18,864 bases of DNA from DASTRU01 sp035761045 (GCA_035761045.1 DASTRU010000086.1:1-18864), one strand, 5' to 3'. Shown: positions 7,235 through 15,030, counted from the first letter of the stretch. Translations and numbers: made by a program. Notes: generated from the sequence alone by a model not told the origin.

Positions 7235-8908
7235 TCAAAAACCCACGGCTTGGCTATCGCGGCGCGCATCGCTTGCGCCAACGTAACCATCGACGGCGGG
7301 ATCACCTAAACGCCAAATAAATTGCCCCGAACCAAAGTCCATATAGCTGTCGTTCGCATGAACGACGCGATGGCCGCGAGATTGCAATTCCCGAACCACC
7401 TCGCGTGGCAACGTGGCTTCGGTTTCAATCGATACATCGCTATTCCATTTCCAACGCGGCGCGTCGCACGCGGCTTGCGGTTGTTGGCGCGCGATCAGCA
7501 TGCGCGCCAACGCTTGCACTTGGCCTTGCGGCTGCATGTTCGCGCCCATCACGCCAAACGCCATTTGCGGCACGCGCTTGCCGTCATGCACGCGCGTAAG
7601 AAAGCCAGGAATGATGGTGTGAAACGGACGGTGATGTGGCCGCACGACATTAGGATGCATCGCATCGAGCGCGAACGCATGCCCCCGATTGTGTAGGGAC
7701 ACACCCGTACCCGGCACCACGATGCCCGAGCCAAATCCCATGTAGTTGGATTGGATCAAGCTCACCATCATTCCGCTCGCATCGGCGGCGGCTAAGTAAA
7801 TCGTGCCGCCGCGCGGTGGCGTGCCCGCGTGAAAATCTTGAGCGCGTTGAAGATCGACCAGCTTGGCCCGCTCGGCGAGGTAGGCGTCGTCGAGCATATG
7901 CGCGTGCGTGATTCGCATGCCACGCGGATCGGCGACGTGCGCATAGGTGTCGGCAAACCCCAACTTCATCGCTTCGATCAACAGGTGATGCCAATCGGCA
8001 CTATCCAACGCGGCGTCGGCGATCGGTAAGTGTTCAAGAATGCCAAGCGCGATGAGCGTGGCGATGCCTTGCCCATTCGGCGGGATTTGATGAACCGTGT
8101 GCCCCGCGAAGTCGCGCGAGATTGGTCGCACCCATTGCGCGCCGATATCGGCGGGTTTGCTCGAGGCTTCCCAATACGCGGCGAGGTCCGCTTGCGTTAG
8201 CGCGCCGCCATGCTCGCGTGCATGGCGCGCGATGGCCGCGCCGATCTCGCCCACGTAAAACGCGGCGCCGTGGCTTTCGGCTATGGCTTTCAACGTTCGC
8301 GCCGCGCCTTGCAATACAAAGTGTTCGCCAATTTCGGGCGCGCGACCGCGCGGCAAGAAGTGTTCGGCGAATCCTGGTTGCGATTGCAAGACGGGTTGCG
8401 CGGCCACCCATTTGGCATGCACGACCGGCGAAACCGCGAAACCACGCTCGGCGTACTCGATCGCGGGCGCGAGCACATCGCTAAACGAAAGCTTTCCAAA
8501 GCGCGTATGCAGCGCGACCCAACCGGCCACCGCGCCCGGCACCGTCACCGTGTCCCAACCACGAACGGGGCGTTGCGCGGGAAGATCGCCGCCGTACTTA
8601 CGTTGAAAGTAATCGAGCGACCAAGCCGCCGGCGCGATGCCGCTTGAATTCAATCCATGCAACTCGCCGTCGGGCCCGGACCGTGGGTCCCATACCAACG
8701 CGAAGTTGTCGGAACCAAGACCATTGGAGCATGGCTCCGTCAATGTGATGACCGCCGCCGCCGCGATCGCCGCGTCCGCCGCATTGCCGCCGCGCGCCAA
8801 CATCCGCAAACCCGCCTGCGCCGCCAACGGTTGCGAGGTGGACACCATGTTGCGCGCGAAGGTGGGCGCGCGAGTACTTAGGTAGGGATTCGTCCATACG
8901 AAGGACAT
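7235..8908 (-). CDS. Gamma-glutamyltransferase-family N-terminal nucleophile hydrolase (YwrD-like)
   Basis: 557 residues. The N-terminal region has STSQPLAAQAGLRMLARGGNAADAAIA, typical of the large subunit. The self-cleavage site is RGGTIYLAAADASG, with the nucleophile threonine at residue 369, followed by LIQSNYMGFGSGIVVPGTG and LHNRGHAF, the substrate-binding part of the small subunit. The protein should cleave itself into two chains and transfer or hydrolyse gamma-glutamyl groups or a related acyl substrate. No signal peptide precedes the first conserved block (MSFVWTNPYLSTRAPTFARN), so it is expected in the cytoplasm, like YwrD-type members and unlike periplasmic E. coli Ggt. The TPR gene follows after nine bases. 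The true substrate (glutathione or another amide) cannot be told from the sequence. Confidence 0.9.
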   Translation of the reverse strand: MSFVWTNPYLSTRAPTFARNMVSTSQPLAAQAGLRMLARGGNAADAAIAAAAVITLTEPCSNGLGSDNFALVWDPRSGPDGELHGLNSSGIAPAAWSLDYFQRKYGGDLPAQRPVRGWDTVTVPGAVAGWVALHTRFGKLSFSDVLAPAIEYAERGFAVSPVVHAKWVAAQPVLQSQPGFAEHFLPRGRAPEIGEHFVLQGAARTLKAIAESHGAAFYVGEIGAAIARHAREHGGALTQADLAAYWEASSKPADIGAQWVRPISRDFAGHTVHQIPPNGQGIATLIALGILEHLPIADAALDSADWHHLLIEAMKLGFADTYAHVADPRGMRITHAHMLDDAYLAERAKLVDLQRAQDFHAGTPPRGGTIYLAAADASGMMVSLIQSNYMGFGSGIVVPGTGVSLHNRGHAFALDAMHPNVVRPHHRPFHTIIPGFLTRVHDGKRVPQMAFGVMGANMQPQGQVQALARMLIARQQPQAACDAPRWKWNSDVSIETEATLPREVVRELQSRGHRVVHANDSYMDFGSGQFIWRLGDPAVDGYVGASDARRDSQAVGF

Positions 8909-9012
8909 GAAGGACTCGCTGGCAGTAAGGCGAGCCGGATTGTAGGCGAGGGTCGCGACTAAACAGTTGTTTTTTACGACTTGTTGAACTCAAGATCAAA
9001 GCGCTAGTGCGG

Positions 9013-9037
9013 TTCCTAAGTTTCTTTAGGAATTTTT
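9013..9037 (+). terminator. Weak hairpin with T-tract reading rightward
   Basis: TTCCTAA (9013-9019) pairs with TTAGGAA (9026-9032) around a six-base loop and is followed by TTTTT, giving a terminator-like form on the plus strand. It overlaps the stop codon of the minus-strand ankyrin gene. No plus-strand gene ends here, and on the minus strand no T-tract follows the stem, so it does not fit normal termination of the ankyrin transcript. Confidence 0.3.
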
Positions 9038-10384
9038 ATTCGTATCAGGCGCGGGCAGTAAGTCGGCCACCAAGACATGGCCCCTATCGAGCGCGATATC
9101 TCGCGCCGTGCAACCCATGTGATCTTTTAATTGCGCGTTCGCGCCGAGCATGATTAGTTTTTGCACGACGGCCACGTGACCATGTTGCGCGGCCCGATGC
9201 AAAGCCGTCATGCCGAGGTGATCGGTGGCGTCTTTATCAACGCCTAAGGCGACAAGCCCTTCCACGGTCGCAACGTGTCCGTGAATGGCCGCGTGATGCA
9301 CCATGGTTTGCCGAAGCCAATCGTGAATATTGGGTGGCGCGCCTAACTCGATGAGGACTTTAAGTATGTCGATATGTCCGCGGCCCGCGGCTTCGATCAA
9401 CGCGGTGTAGGGCAAATCGATACAAGCGCCTAATTCAATGAGCGCGTTGAACGCGGCCACATGGCCTTTCTCAACGGCGCAACACAGCGGTGATCTATCC
9501 AACGCATTCACCGCGTCGATGTCGGCTCCGCACGCCGCGAGGGTTTTGATGGCCTCGGCGTCGCCCACGTGTGCCGCATAGTGCAAGGGCGTGGAACTAA
9601 GTTCATTAGGCGCGTTTTCATCCGCGCCCAGCGCGAGAAGCTGGTGAATAGCCGCCATGTTTTTTCGTTGCACGGCCCGATGCAATGCGGTTTGCTCGTT
9701 GATGTCCGTCGCGTCGATATATGCGCCATGTGCGACGAGAGGAGCGATCAGTTCCACGGCGTCGGTATCCACCGCCTTATGCAACGCGCTCGTGCCGTCC
9801 ACCGCGTGTGCATTGGCGTTCGCGCCGGCTTTCAATAGCGCGAGCACGGCGGCGTTATTACGCTGTTCCAGCGCCGCGAATAAAGGCGTATGACCGTTCG
9901 CGTTTTGCCCGTCGAGCGAGTAATGGTTGATACGACTAAGCTGCGTGAAGCGCTCGGCAAGCCCAATCGGACGCGCATTAGGAATAAGAGCCTCATCGTC
10001 GCCGGCCTCGTGTCCAAAACGCGCTAGGTAGTGTGTCCAACGATCGTGAAGGTGGTCCGCTTCCCGGGGTAATGGAAGGTCTAGCACCTCGGCTTCGGCA
10101 AGCCGCACCGCGCCTAAAAAAGCATCGCGGTTCAACCCCTCGATAAACAAGTAATCGATCACGCTGGCAAAGGTCGAAGACGGTCGGCCGCGAACGGTTT
10201 CAATAAACGCGCGTATGTTGTCGTGTTCTTCAAGGCCGCCGGATAGGTTGTTGGCGTTGTCTGCGTTAAGCGGTATGCCGAGTCGAACCAATTCATCGAG
10301 CATTAAGCGTCGCGCGGCGTCACTTTCGTTCGCCGTATGAAACGCGAAAGCGCCAGCATTCGAGTAATGATTCACCAGGTTCAT
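9026..10384 (-). CDS. Ankyrin-repeat protein with unrecognised N-terminal domain
   Basis: About 452 residues. The first 155 or so form an unrecognised region containing DELVRLGIPLNADNANNL and RDAFLGAVRLAEAEVLDLP. Residues 163-445 are nine ankyrin repeats of about 33 residues with clear TPLHYAA, TALHRAA and LLALGADENAP signatures. The junction of repeats five and six is shortened by about five residues (GACIDLPYTAL), and the last repeat is partial. There is no signal peptide or membrane segment. ATG at 10384 is preferred to the GTG just before it at 10387; neither has a visible ribosome-binding site. Ankyrin arrays bind proteins; in host-associated bacteria they are often secreted effectors, but secretion cannot be shown here. 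The divergent VOC gene begins about 34 bases away. Domain call certain, role unknown. Confidence 0.88.
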   Translation of the reverse strand: MNLVNHYSNAGAFAFHTANESDAARRLMLDELVRLGIPLNADNANNLSGGLEEHDNIRAFIETVRGRPSSTFASVIDYLFIEGLNRDAFLGAVRLAEAEVLDLPLPREADHLHDRWTHYLARFGHEAGDDEALIPNARPIGLAERFTQLSRINHYSLDGQNANGHTPLFAALEQRNNAAVLALLKAGANANAHAVDGTSALHKAVDTDAVELIAPLVAHGAYIDATDINEQTALHRAVQRKNMAAIHQLLALGADENAPNELSSTPLHYAAHVGDAEAIKTLAACGADIDAVNALDRSPLCCAVEKGHVAAFNALIELGACIDLPYTALIEAAGRGHIDILKVLIELGAPPNIHDWLRQTMVHHAAIHGHVATVEGLVALGVDKDATDHLGMTALHRAAQHGHVAVVQKLIMLGANAQLKDHMGCTARDIALDRGHVLVADLLPAPDTNKNS

Positions 10385-10418
10385 CACGATTTTTTATTAG
10401 TTGAAAGAGTTGCTAGCG

Positions 10419-10826
10419 ATGTTTGTTCTTGGTTTTAGCCATTACAACCTTTGCGCGCCACGAGACGTGCTCGAACAATTACGCGCGTTTTATTGCGATG
10501 TGATTGGCTTGAAGGTGGGCCCTCGTCCTTCGTTCGATCGGCCGGTTTACTGGCTTTATATCGGCGAGCACGATGTGTTGCATTTGATCGAAGCCCGCAT
10601 CGACGATGTTCGATCGTTAAACGTAAATACCACGTTCGATCATGTCGCGTTCAATTGCGTCAATCGTGCGGCGGTGGAGCGCATGTTGATCGATCGTGGC
10701 ATTGCTTATCGCGTCGCGCATGTACCTGGACGCTCGCAAATTCAATTGTTCCTGCGCGATCCGGCCGGTAATGGCGTGGAGCTAAGTTTTACGCAGTCGG
10801 ATGCTAAAAATTTCTTAAGCAATTAG
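10419..10826 (+). CDS. VOC superfamily protein (glyoxalase/dioxygenase fold)
   Basis: 135 residues with the paired beta-alpha-beta-beta-beta pattern of the vicinal oxygen chelate fold. Likely metal ligands are His8 (GFSHYNL), Glu58 (HLIE), His75 (FDHVAFN) and Glu121 (GNGVELSF), all in the expected places. DPAGNGVEL is a hallmark of small glyoxalase-like and fosfomycin-resistance-like members. The start is ATG at 10419, with AAAGAG nine bases upstream; a TTG six codons earlier at 10401 is less likely because it would overlap that site. It could be a lyase, dioxygenase or resistance protein; no closer call is possible. It is divergent from the ankyrin gene and co-directional with the unknown protein 90 bases downstream. 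Confidence 0.85.
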   Translation: MFVLGFSHYNLCAPRDVLEQLRAFYCDVIGLKVGPRPSFDRPVYWLYIGEHDVLHLIEARIDDVRSLNVNTTFDHVAFNCVNRAAVERMLIDRGIAYRVAHVPGRSQIQLFLRDPAGNGVELSFTQSDAKNFLSN

Positions 10827-10916
10827 ACGCATATGCAAATACATATTTGATCAAAGAATTTTCGTGGAAGGAGTGAATCATCAAGTACTTGATGAATTTG
10901 TCTACACATTAAGCGA
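10827..10916 (+). promoter_or_regulatory. AT-rich palindrome-dense intergenic region
   Basis: This 90-base gap precedes the unrecognised gene and is far more AT-rich than the flanks. It holds GCATATGC (10829-10836), TTTGATCAAA (10846-10855) and a perfect 18-bp palindrome TCATCAAGTACTTGATGA (10878-10895). A strong ribosome-binding-like GGAAGGAG at 10866-10873 is not followed by a well-spaced start for the long gene. The palindrome could be an operator for a dimeric repressor or a hairpin controlling translation. No confident sigma70 promoter was identified. Confidence 0.5.
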
Positions 10917-12017
10917 ATGCTAAATGCAGCAAACCTTGCCCGTCTTTCCCTAACGACTCATTACCCACCTCAGTATCAAGCTCCGGCCATGCCATCGACC
11001 GATGCGCGTACCGATCATTCGGTGACCGCATCGTTTAGTTCATTCATCGGCAAGCGCAGTTTGCTGGTTGGCCCCGATCGACTACCCGCGCAAATTAGTT
11101 GGGAGGCCGCGCCGAGTCGAAAGATCAATGTGCTGCCTCGCCTGTTCGAAGCGCCGCTTGAACAGCAGCATGCTTACCTTTGCGCTATTAACGAGGTGTT
11201 CTCGCCAAACCACGGCGTAACCGATGTGGTCGCCGCACGCATCGGACTAAACATGCAATCGACCACGCTGGGCTCGAGCGCCTACGAAGGCAATGTTGGG
11301 TTTGGTGCCCAAACGTTCACGTCGCCCGTCACGCCGCCCGCATCCCCAAGGGGTTGGCGCCGCGAGCCGTCCGCCGATGCGCTTTCAACGCTTCCCGATA
11401 CAGCGGAACCCTCACGGCAACGAACGTCCTGGCCGGCGCTTGCCAAGCTACTGAATCTGTACGCGGCGATACGTGGATTGGTGTTGCAACAAGACGCGGT
11501 CGTATGGCACATGCCCGCACGACACGCGAACGCGCAACAACACAACGCGGTCGAGATCGAAGCCGTGCACGGCGATGATTTTTCGTTGGAGCATATTCAG
11601 TCGTTGTACGACGAAATCTCGAAGAACGCGGGGCATCACGAATGGGCTCCCGCGCACGATGGATCGAACAAACTCAAAATCATTAACTTTCGGTCCGACC
11701 AATCGAATATTGAATTTCAGTCGGCGGTGAAGGATGCGTTGTTAACGATGGAACAAGTCAATCCAGCGTTTCCAGCAAGCTACGTGCATACCTTCAAGGT
11801 CATCGGCGAGCTGGTAGGTACCGATTGGATAAACGACGGCGGGCAAACGTACCGCGATCTCATTCACGAGCATTCCACTCGCGATCTTCGCGAGTGGATT
11901 CACTACGACTTAGCCCCGCAAATACAAACGATTAACGACGAGTTCAGCATGCGTTTTCATTGGGGGCCGTCTGGAAATCTTCATGAAGTCACGCGTCCTT
12001 TAGTCGTTGCGTCTTAG
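10917..12017 (+). CDS. Unrecognised 366-residue protein, effector-like composition
   Basis: I do not recognise this protein. The first 45 residues are rich in Ser, Thr, Ala and Pro with few acidic residues (MLNAANLARLSLTTHYPPQ and onward) and do not form a Sec signal peptide. A disordered Pro/Ser/Arg-rich stretch spans about 138-170 (TSPVTPPASPRGWRREPSAD). A more ordered region follows from about 172, with EIEAVHGDDFSLEHIQSLYDE, IINFRSDQSNIEFQSAVKDA and DWINDGGQTYRDLIHEHSTRD. No membrane segment or known catalytic motif was seen. GC content is visibly lower than in the flanking operons, suggesting transfer. The ATG at 10917 is the only ordinary start before an in-frame stop at 10893 and has only a weak AAGCGA upstream. 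The end overlaps the tctA stop tail-to-tail by three bases. Confidence 0.7.
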   Translation: MLNAANLARLSLTTHYPPQYQAPAMPSTDARTDHSVTASFSSFIGKRSLLVGPDRLPAQISWEAAPSRKINVLPRLFEAPLEQQHAYLCAINEVFSPNHGVTDVVAARIGLNMQSTTLGSSAYEGNVGFGAQTFTSPVTPPASPRGWRREPSADALSTLPDTAEPSRQRTSWPALAKLLNLYAAIRGLVLQQDAVVWHMPARHANAQQHNAVEIEAVHGDDFSLEHIQSLYDEISKNAGHHEWAPAHDGSNKLKIINFRSDQSNIEFQSAVKDALLTMEQVNPAFPASYVHTFKVIGELVGTDWINDGGQTYRDLIHEHSTRDLREWIHYDLAPQIQTINDEFSMRFHWGPSGNLHEVTRPLVVAS

Positions 12018-13519
12018 TCGGCGTCTTGGAACGCTTCCTCGCGCTTGGCTTTTACTACTGGCAGCAAGACGATCACGATCAACGCCGCGGCCATCAACAA
12101 CAAGGTGAGCGAAAGCGGCCGCGTGATGAAGGTGTTCCATTCGCCTCGACTAAGCAACAGCGCGCGGCGCAAGTTTTCTTCCATGAGCGGACCCAGCACG
12201 AAGCCGAGCAATAGCGGCGCGGCCTCGCAACGCAATTTAGCGAAGACATAGCCCGCGATGCCGAACAGAATCGTCAACATCACATCGAACACATTGTTGT
12301 TTAGCGAATACACGCCGATCGAGCAGAACAACAAGATGGCCGGATACAACAAGCGGTAAGGCACGGTAAGTAGCTTGATCCATAGGCCGATCATCGGCAG
12401 GTTCAACACCACGAGCATAAAATTGCCGATCCACATCGACGCGATAAGCCCCCAGAACAAGGCCGGGTTGCTTGTCATGACTTGCGGACCCGGTTGAATG
12501 TTGTGGATCGTCATCGCGCCCACCATCAAGGCCATGACGGCGTTGGGCGGAATGCCCAGCGTCAACATCGGAATGAACGAGGTTTGCGCCCCCGCGTTAT
12601 TGGCCGACTCGGGTGCGGCCACGCCGCGAATGTCGCCCTTGCCAAACTTGGAACCGTCCTTGGCGAGTTTTTTCTCCAAGGTGTACGAGGCAAACGAGGC
12701 GAGCAACGCACCGCCACCCGGCAAGATGCCTAAAAACGAACCGAGCGCGGTGCCGCGCAGTACGGCCGGCGTTGCTTTCTTGAAGTCGTCCTTCGTCGGC
12801 CATAAATGCGACACCTTGTCGGTGAAGGTTTCGCGATGTTCCTTGTGTTCAAGGTTGGTGATGATCTCGGCGAAGCCGAATAAACCCATCGCGACGATGG
12901 CAAACCCAATGCCGTCGGACAGCTCGGGAATATCGAAGGTATAACGCGGAAGCCCCGAATTCACATCGGTGCCGATGAGGCCGAGGATCAAGCCGAGCAC
13001 GATCATCGCAAGCGCCTTGGGCAGCGAGCCCGAGGCCAGCACCACGGCGCCAACCAATCCCAACACCATCAAGGAAAAATACTCGGCTGGCCCGAATTTG
13101 AACGCGATTTCGGCCAGCGGCGGCGCGAACGCGGCGAGGATCAACGTCGCCACCGTGCCCGCGAAGAACGAGCCCAATGCCGCCGTGGCCAAGGCCGGAC
13201 CCGCGCGACCTTGACGCGCCATTTGATAGCCGTCGATCGCCGTGACCACCGAGCTTGATTCACCCGGTAGGTTGACCAAGATCGCGGTGGTCGAGCCGCC
13301 GTATTGCGCGCCGTAATAAATGCCCGCGAGCATGATGAGCGCGGCGATCGGCGGCAGCACGTAGGTGATGGGCAACAACATCGCGATCGTCGCGATGGGC
13401 CCGATGCCGGGCAGCACGCCAATCAAGGTGCCAAGCAGCACGCCGACGAAGCAGTAAAAAAGATTTTGAAAGGTGAGGGCGGTCGCGAATCCGAGTTGCA
13501 GGTTGGCGAGTAAGTCCAT
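12014..13519 (-). CDS. tctA: Tripartite tricarboxylate transporter, large membrane subunit TctA
   Basis: 501 residues with about 11-12 membrane segments. TctA signatures are GVLPGIGPIATIAMLLPITY near residues 34-53 and AGIYYGAQYGGSTTAIL with NLPGESSSVVTAIDGYQMA near 65-100. A second related half contains LGILPGGGALLASFASY near 260-276. The family imports citrate or other carboxylates using a proton or sodium gradient with TctB and a periplasmic TctC binding protein. The start has GAGGAAGGG about nine bases upstream, and the tctB stop lies 15 bases before it. No tctC is present in the window, so the binding protein must be supplied from elsewhere. Its stop overlaps the end of the plus-strand unknown gene. 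Confidence 0.95.
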   Translation of the reverse strand: MDLLANLQLGFATALTFQNLFYCFVGVLLGTLIGVLPGIGPIATIAMLLPITYVLPPIAALIMLAGIYYGAQYGGSTTAILVNLPGESSSVVTAIDGYQMARQGRAGPALATAALGSFFAGTVATLILAAFAPPLAEIAFKFGPAEYFSLMVLGLVGAVVLASGSLPKALAMIVLGLILGLIGTDVNSGLPRYTFDIPELSDGIGFAIVAMGLFGFAEIITNLEHKEHRETFTDKVSHLWPTKDDFKKATPAVLRGTALGSFLGILPGGGALLASFASYTLEKKLAKDGSKFGKGDIRGVAAPESANNAGAQTSFIPMLTLGIPPNAVMALMVGAMTIHNIQPGPQVMTSNPALFWGLIASMWIGNFMLVVLNLPMIGLWIKLLTVPYRLLYPAILLFCSIGVYSLNNNVFDVMLTILFGIAGYVFAKLRCEAAPLLLGFVLGPLMEENLRRALLLSRGEWNTFITRPLSLTLLLMAAALIVIVLLPVVKAKREEAFQDAD

Positions 13520-13534
13520 GGCGTTGTCCCTTCC

Positions 13535-14131
13535 TCAACCAAACAAAAACGGTGGCCACACCGGAAATTGCAACTTAAGCCCGTACACGAACACGCCAAG
13601 GCTTAGGAGCAAGAGCAGCACCCATGAAATCAAGGTGCTCTTCCACGAAAACTCATGGCTTGCGATCGACGAGATGAAGATCAACGCAAACGTCGCGACC
13701 ACCAGCCCGGCCGGCTGCAACAGCAGCCCAAAAGCCGCGATGCCCGCGAGCACCCAAAACAATTCGCGGCTTGCGAAGAACGCCAGCACCAGCATGACGA
13801 CGACGGGAATATCAAGCCCCGTGTAACCGCGCTTGCCTAAGGTGCCTAATAAAACCCAGAACGCGGCGATCGCGATCAAGGTCATCAACACATTGCGCAA
13901 GGGAAACGGCGCGTCGTGTCCCTCGGGCGTTTTTTGCACGATGGCCTGCGCGCCGATGATCACGCCCAGCAACGCCAACACACCGCCGAGCAAGCGCGGG
14001 AAATACCCCGGACCCATGCGTGCGGCGGTGCCCGGGTTGTAGTCACCCGCGAGCCACATGACGGCCGCTCCGATCACGATAAAGGTAAGCCCCGAGACGA
14101 AATCGGGCACGCTCTTGATTCTTAATGGCAT
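13535..14131 (-). CDS. tctB: Tripartite tricarboxylate transporter, small membrane subunit TctB
   Basis: 198 residues, four or five membrane segments, starting MPLRIKSVPDFVSGLTFIVIGAA and continuing with AARMGPGYFPRLLGG, the conserved TctB motif near residues 36-50. A charged cytoplasmic or periplasmic stretch (QKTPEGHDAPFP) separates the first two and last helices. It is the small partner of TctA, 15 bases upstream of it. A strong AAGAGGAGAG ribosome-binding site lies two bases before the ATG, stronger than others in the window, suggesting good expression. Substrate specificity normally comes from TctC, which is absent here, so the carried acid cannot be named. Confidence 0.93.
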   Translation of the reverse strand: MPLRIKSVPDFVSGLTFIVIGAAVMWLAGDYNPGTAARMGPGYFPRLLGGVLALLGVIIGAQAIVQKTPEGHDAPFPLRNVLMTLIAIAAFWVLLGTLGKRGYTGLDIPVVVMLVLAFFASRELFWVLAGIAAFGLLLQPAGLVVATFALIFISSIASHEFSWKSTLISWVLLLLLSLGVFVYGLKLQFPVWPPFLFG

Positions 14132-14176
14132 GGCTCTCCTCTTATTGCGTCGTAACTCGATGGCGAGGGCGTATTG

Positions 14177-14204
14177 ATTCTACGCAGCGTGTTACGAGCC
14201 GCAA
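14177..14204 (-). promoter_or_regulatory. Candidate promoter for tctBA
   Basis: On the minus strand TTGCGG (14199-14204) is followed after 16 bases by TAGAAT (14177-14182), which matches the -10 consensus at five of six positions; the -35 match is only three of six. It lies about 45 bases upstream of the tctB start in the 104-base gap after the ugpQ-like gene. Read-through from that gene is also possible because no terminator hairpin was recognised. Confidence 0.33.
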
Positions 14205-14235
14205 CGGAATTAATGCGTGGCTCTAAGCAAAAGTG

Positions 14236-15015
14236 TTAGATGAACGTTGCATTGATGAGATCGATGCGATCGGTGCATACGGCGTCCACGCCCCAAGCAA
14301 ATAAAAGCCGCGCGCGCTCGGGATCGTTGACCGTGTAGACCATAAGCGGAACGCCCCGCGAACGCACTTCGCTTACGAGATCGCGATTCAATTCGCGATG
14401 ACAAGCGTGCAAGGCGAGCGCGTTCACGTTTTTCATTTGGTCGAACCAATCGTTAGGAATTTTCGTGACGAGTAAGCCGCGCGGCACGGCCTCGCACGTG
14501 GCGCGCGCACCGGCTAGGGCGTCCATCGAAAACGAACTGAATTCAGGCAGTGCCGGATCAAGCCCGCCCGATGCTTGCTCGATCTCGCGCGCGAATACTT
14601 CGCGCACCAACTTGCCGACGACACGGCCAGTTTCATGCGCCATGTCGTCGCTCGACGGTTTGATCTCGATGTTCATCCAAAGACCATGCGCGCGGCAAAA
14701 GTCGATCGCATCGCGCAACGAAGGCACGATATCGTTGGCGAACTCGGCGGAAAACCATCGGCCCGCGTCGCGTTGTTTGAGTTCGCTAAACAAGGTTTGC
14801 GCGACTAAACCCTTACCCGCGATGGTGCGACCGAAGTGTGGGTCGTGCATCAACACCGGCACGCCATCGCGCGTCAGCATCACGTCGAACTCGACCGCGC
14901 GATGGCCATGCGCACGGCCCGTGCGTAACGCGGCCAACGTGTTTTCGGGCGCGAGCGTGCCGCCGCCGCGATGGGCGAGGATGCGGGGGTAGGGCCAAAG
15001 GGGAGTCGAGCTCAT
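14236..15015 (-). CDS. ugpQ: Glycerophosphodiester phosphodiesterase, UgpQ type
   Basis: 259 residues from the preferred ATG at 15015 (five more if ATG at 15030 is used). The N-terminus WPYPRILAHRGGGTLAPENT is characteristic of cytoplasmic UgpQ. Catalytic and metal residues in order are His15-Arg16, Glu24, Glu42 and Asp44 (VEFDV), His57 (LMHDP) and Glu117/Lys119 (NIEIKP). The C-terminal YTVNDPERARLLFAWGVDAVCTD closes the TIM barrel. It hydrolyses deacylated phospholipid diesters to glycerol-3-phosphate and an alcohol. No signal peptide. UgpQ often follows the ugpBAEC transporter, but here the upstream neighbour is the divergent cas3, so it is separated from that operon. The 15015 start is chosen because family members begin a few residues before WPYPR; neither start has a clear ribosome-binding site. 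Confidence 0.92.
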   Translation of the reverse strand: MSSTPLWPYPRILAHRGGGTLAPENTLAALRTGRAHGHRAVEFDVMLTRDGVPVLMHDPHFGRTIAGKGLVAQTLFSELKQRDAGRWFSAEFANDIVPSLRDAIDFCRAHGLWMNIEIKPSSDDMAHETGRVVGKLVREVFAREIEQASGGLDPALPEFSSFSMDALAGARATCEAVPRGLLVTKIPNDWFDQMKNVNALALHACHRELNRDLVSEVRSRGVPLMVYTVNDPERARLLFAWGVDAVCTDRIDLINATFI

Positions 15016-15030
15016 GAGACAAGAGTTCAT

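Noticed and set aside
10840..10917. hrp-type or PIP-like promoter box ahead of the unknown gene
   Set aside because: Only one TTCG-like element (10860-10863) is present and no partner at the required spacing was found, so type III co-regulation is not supported.
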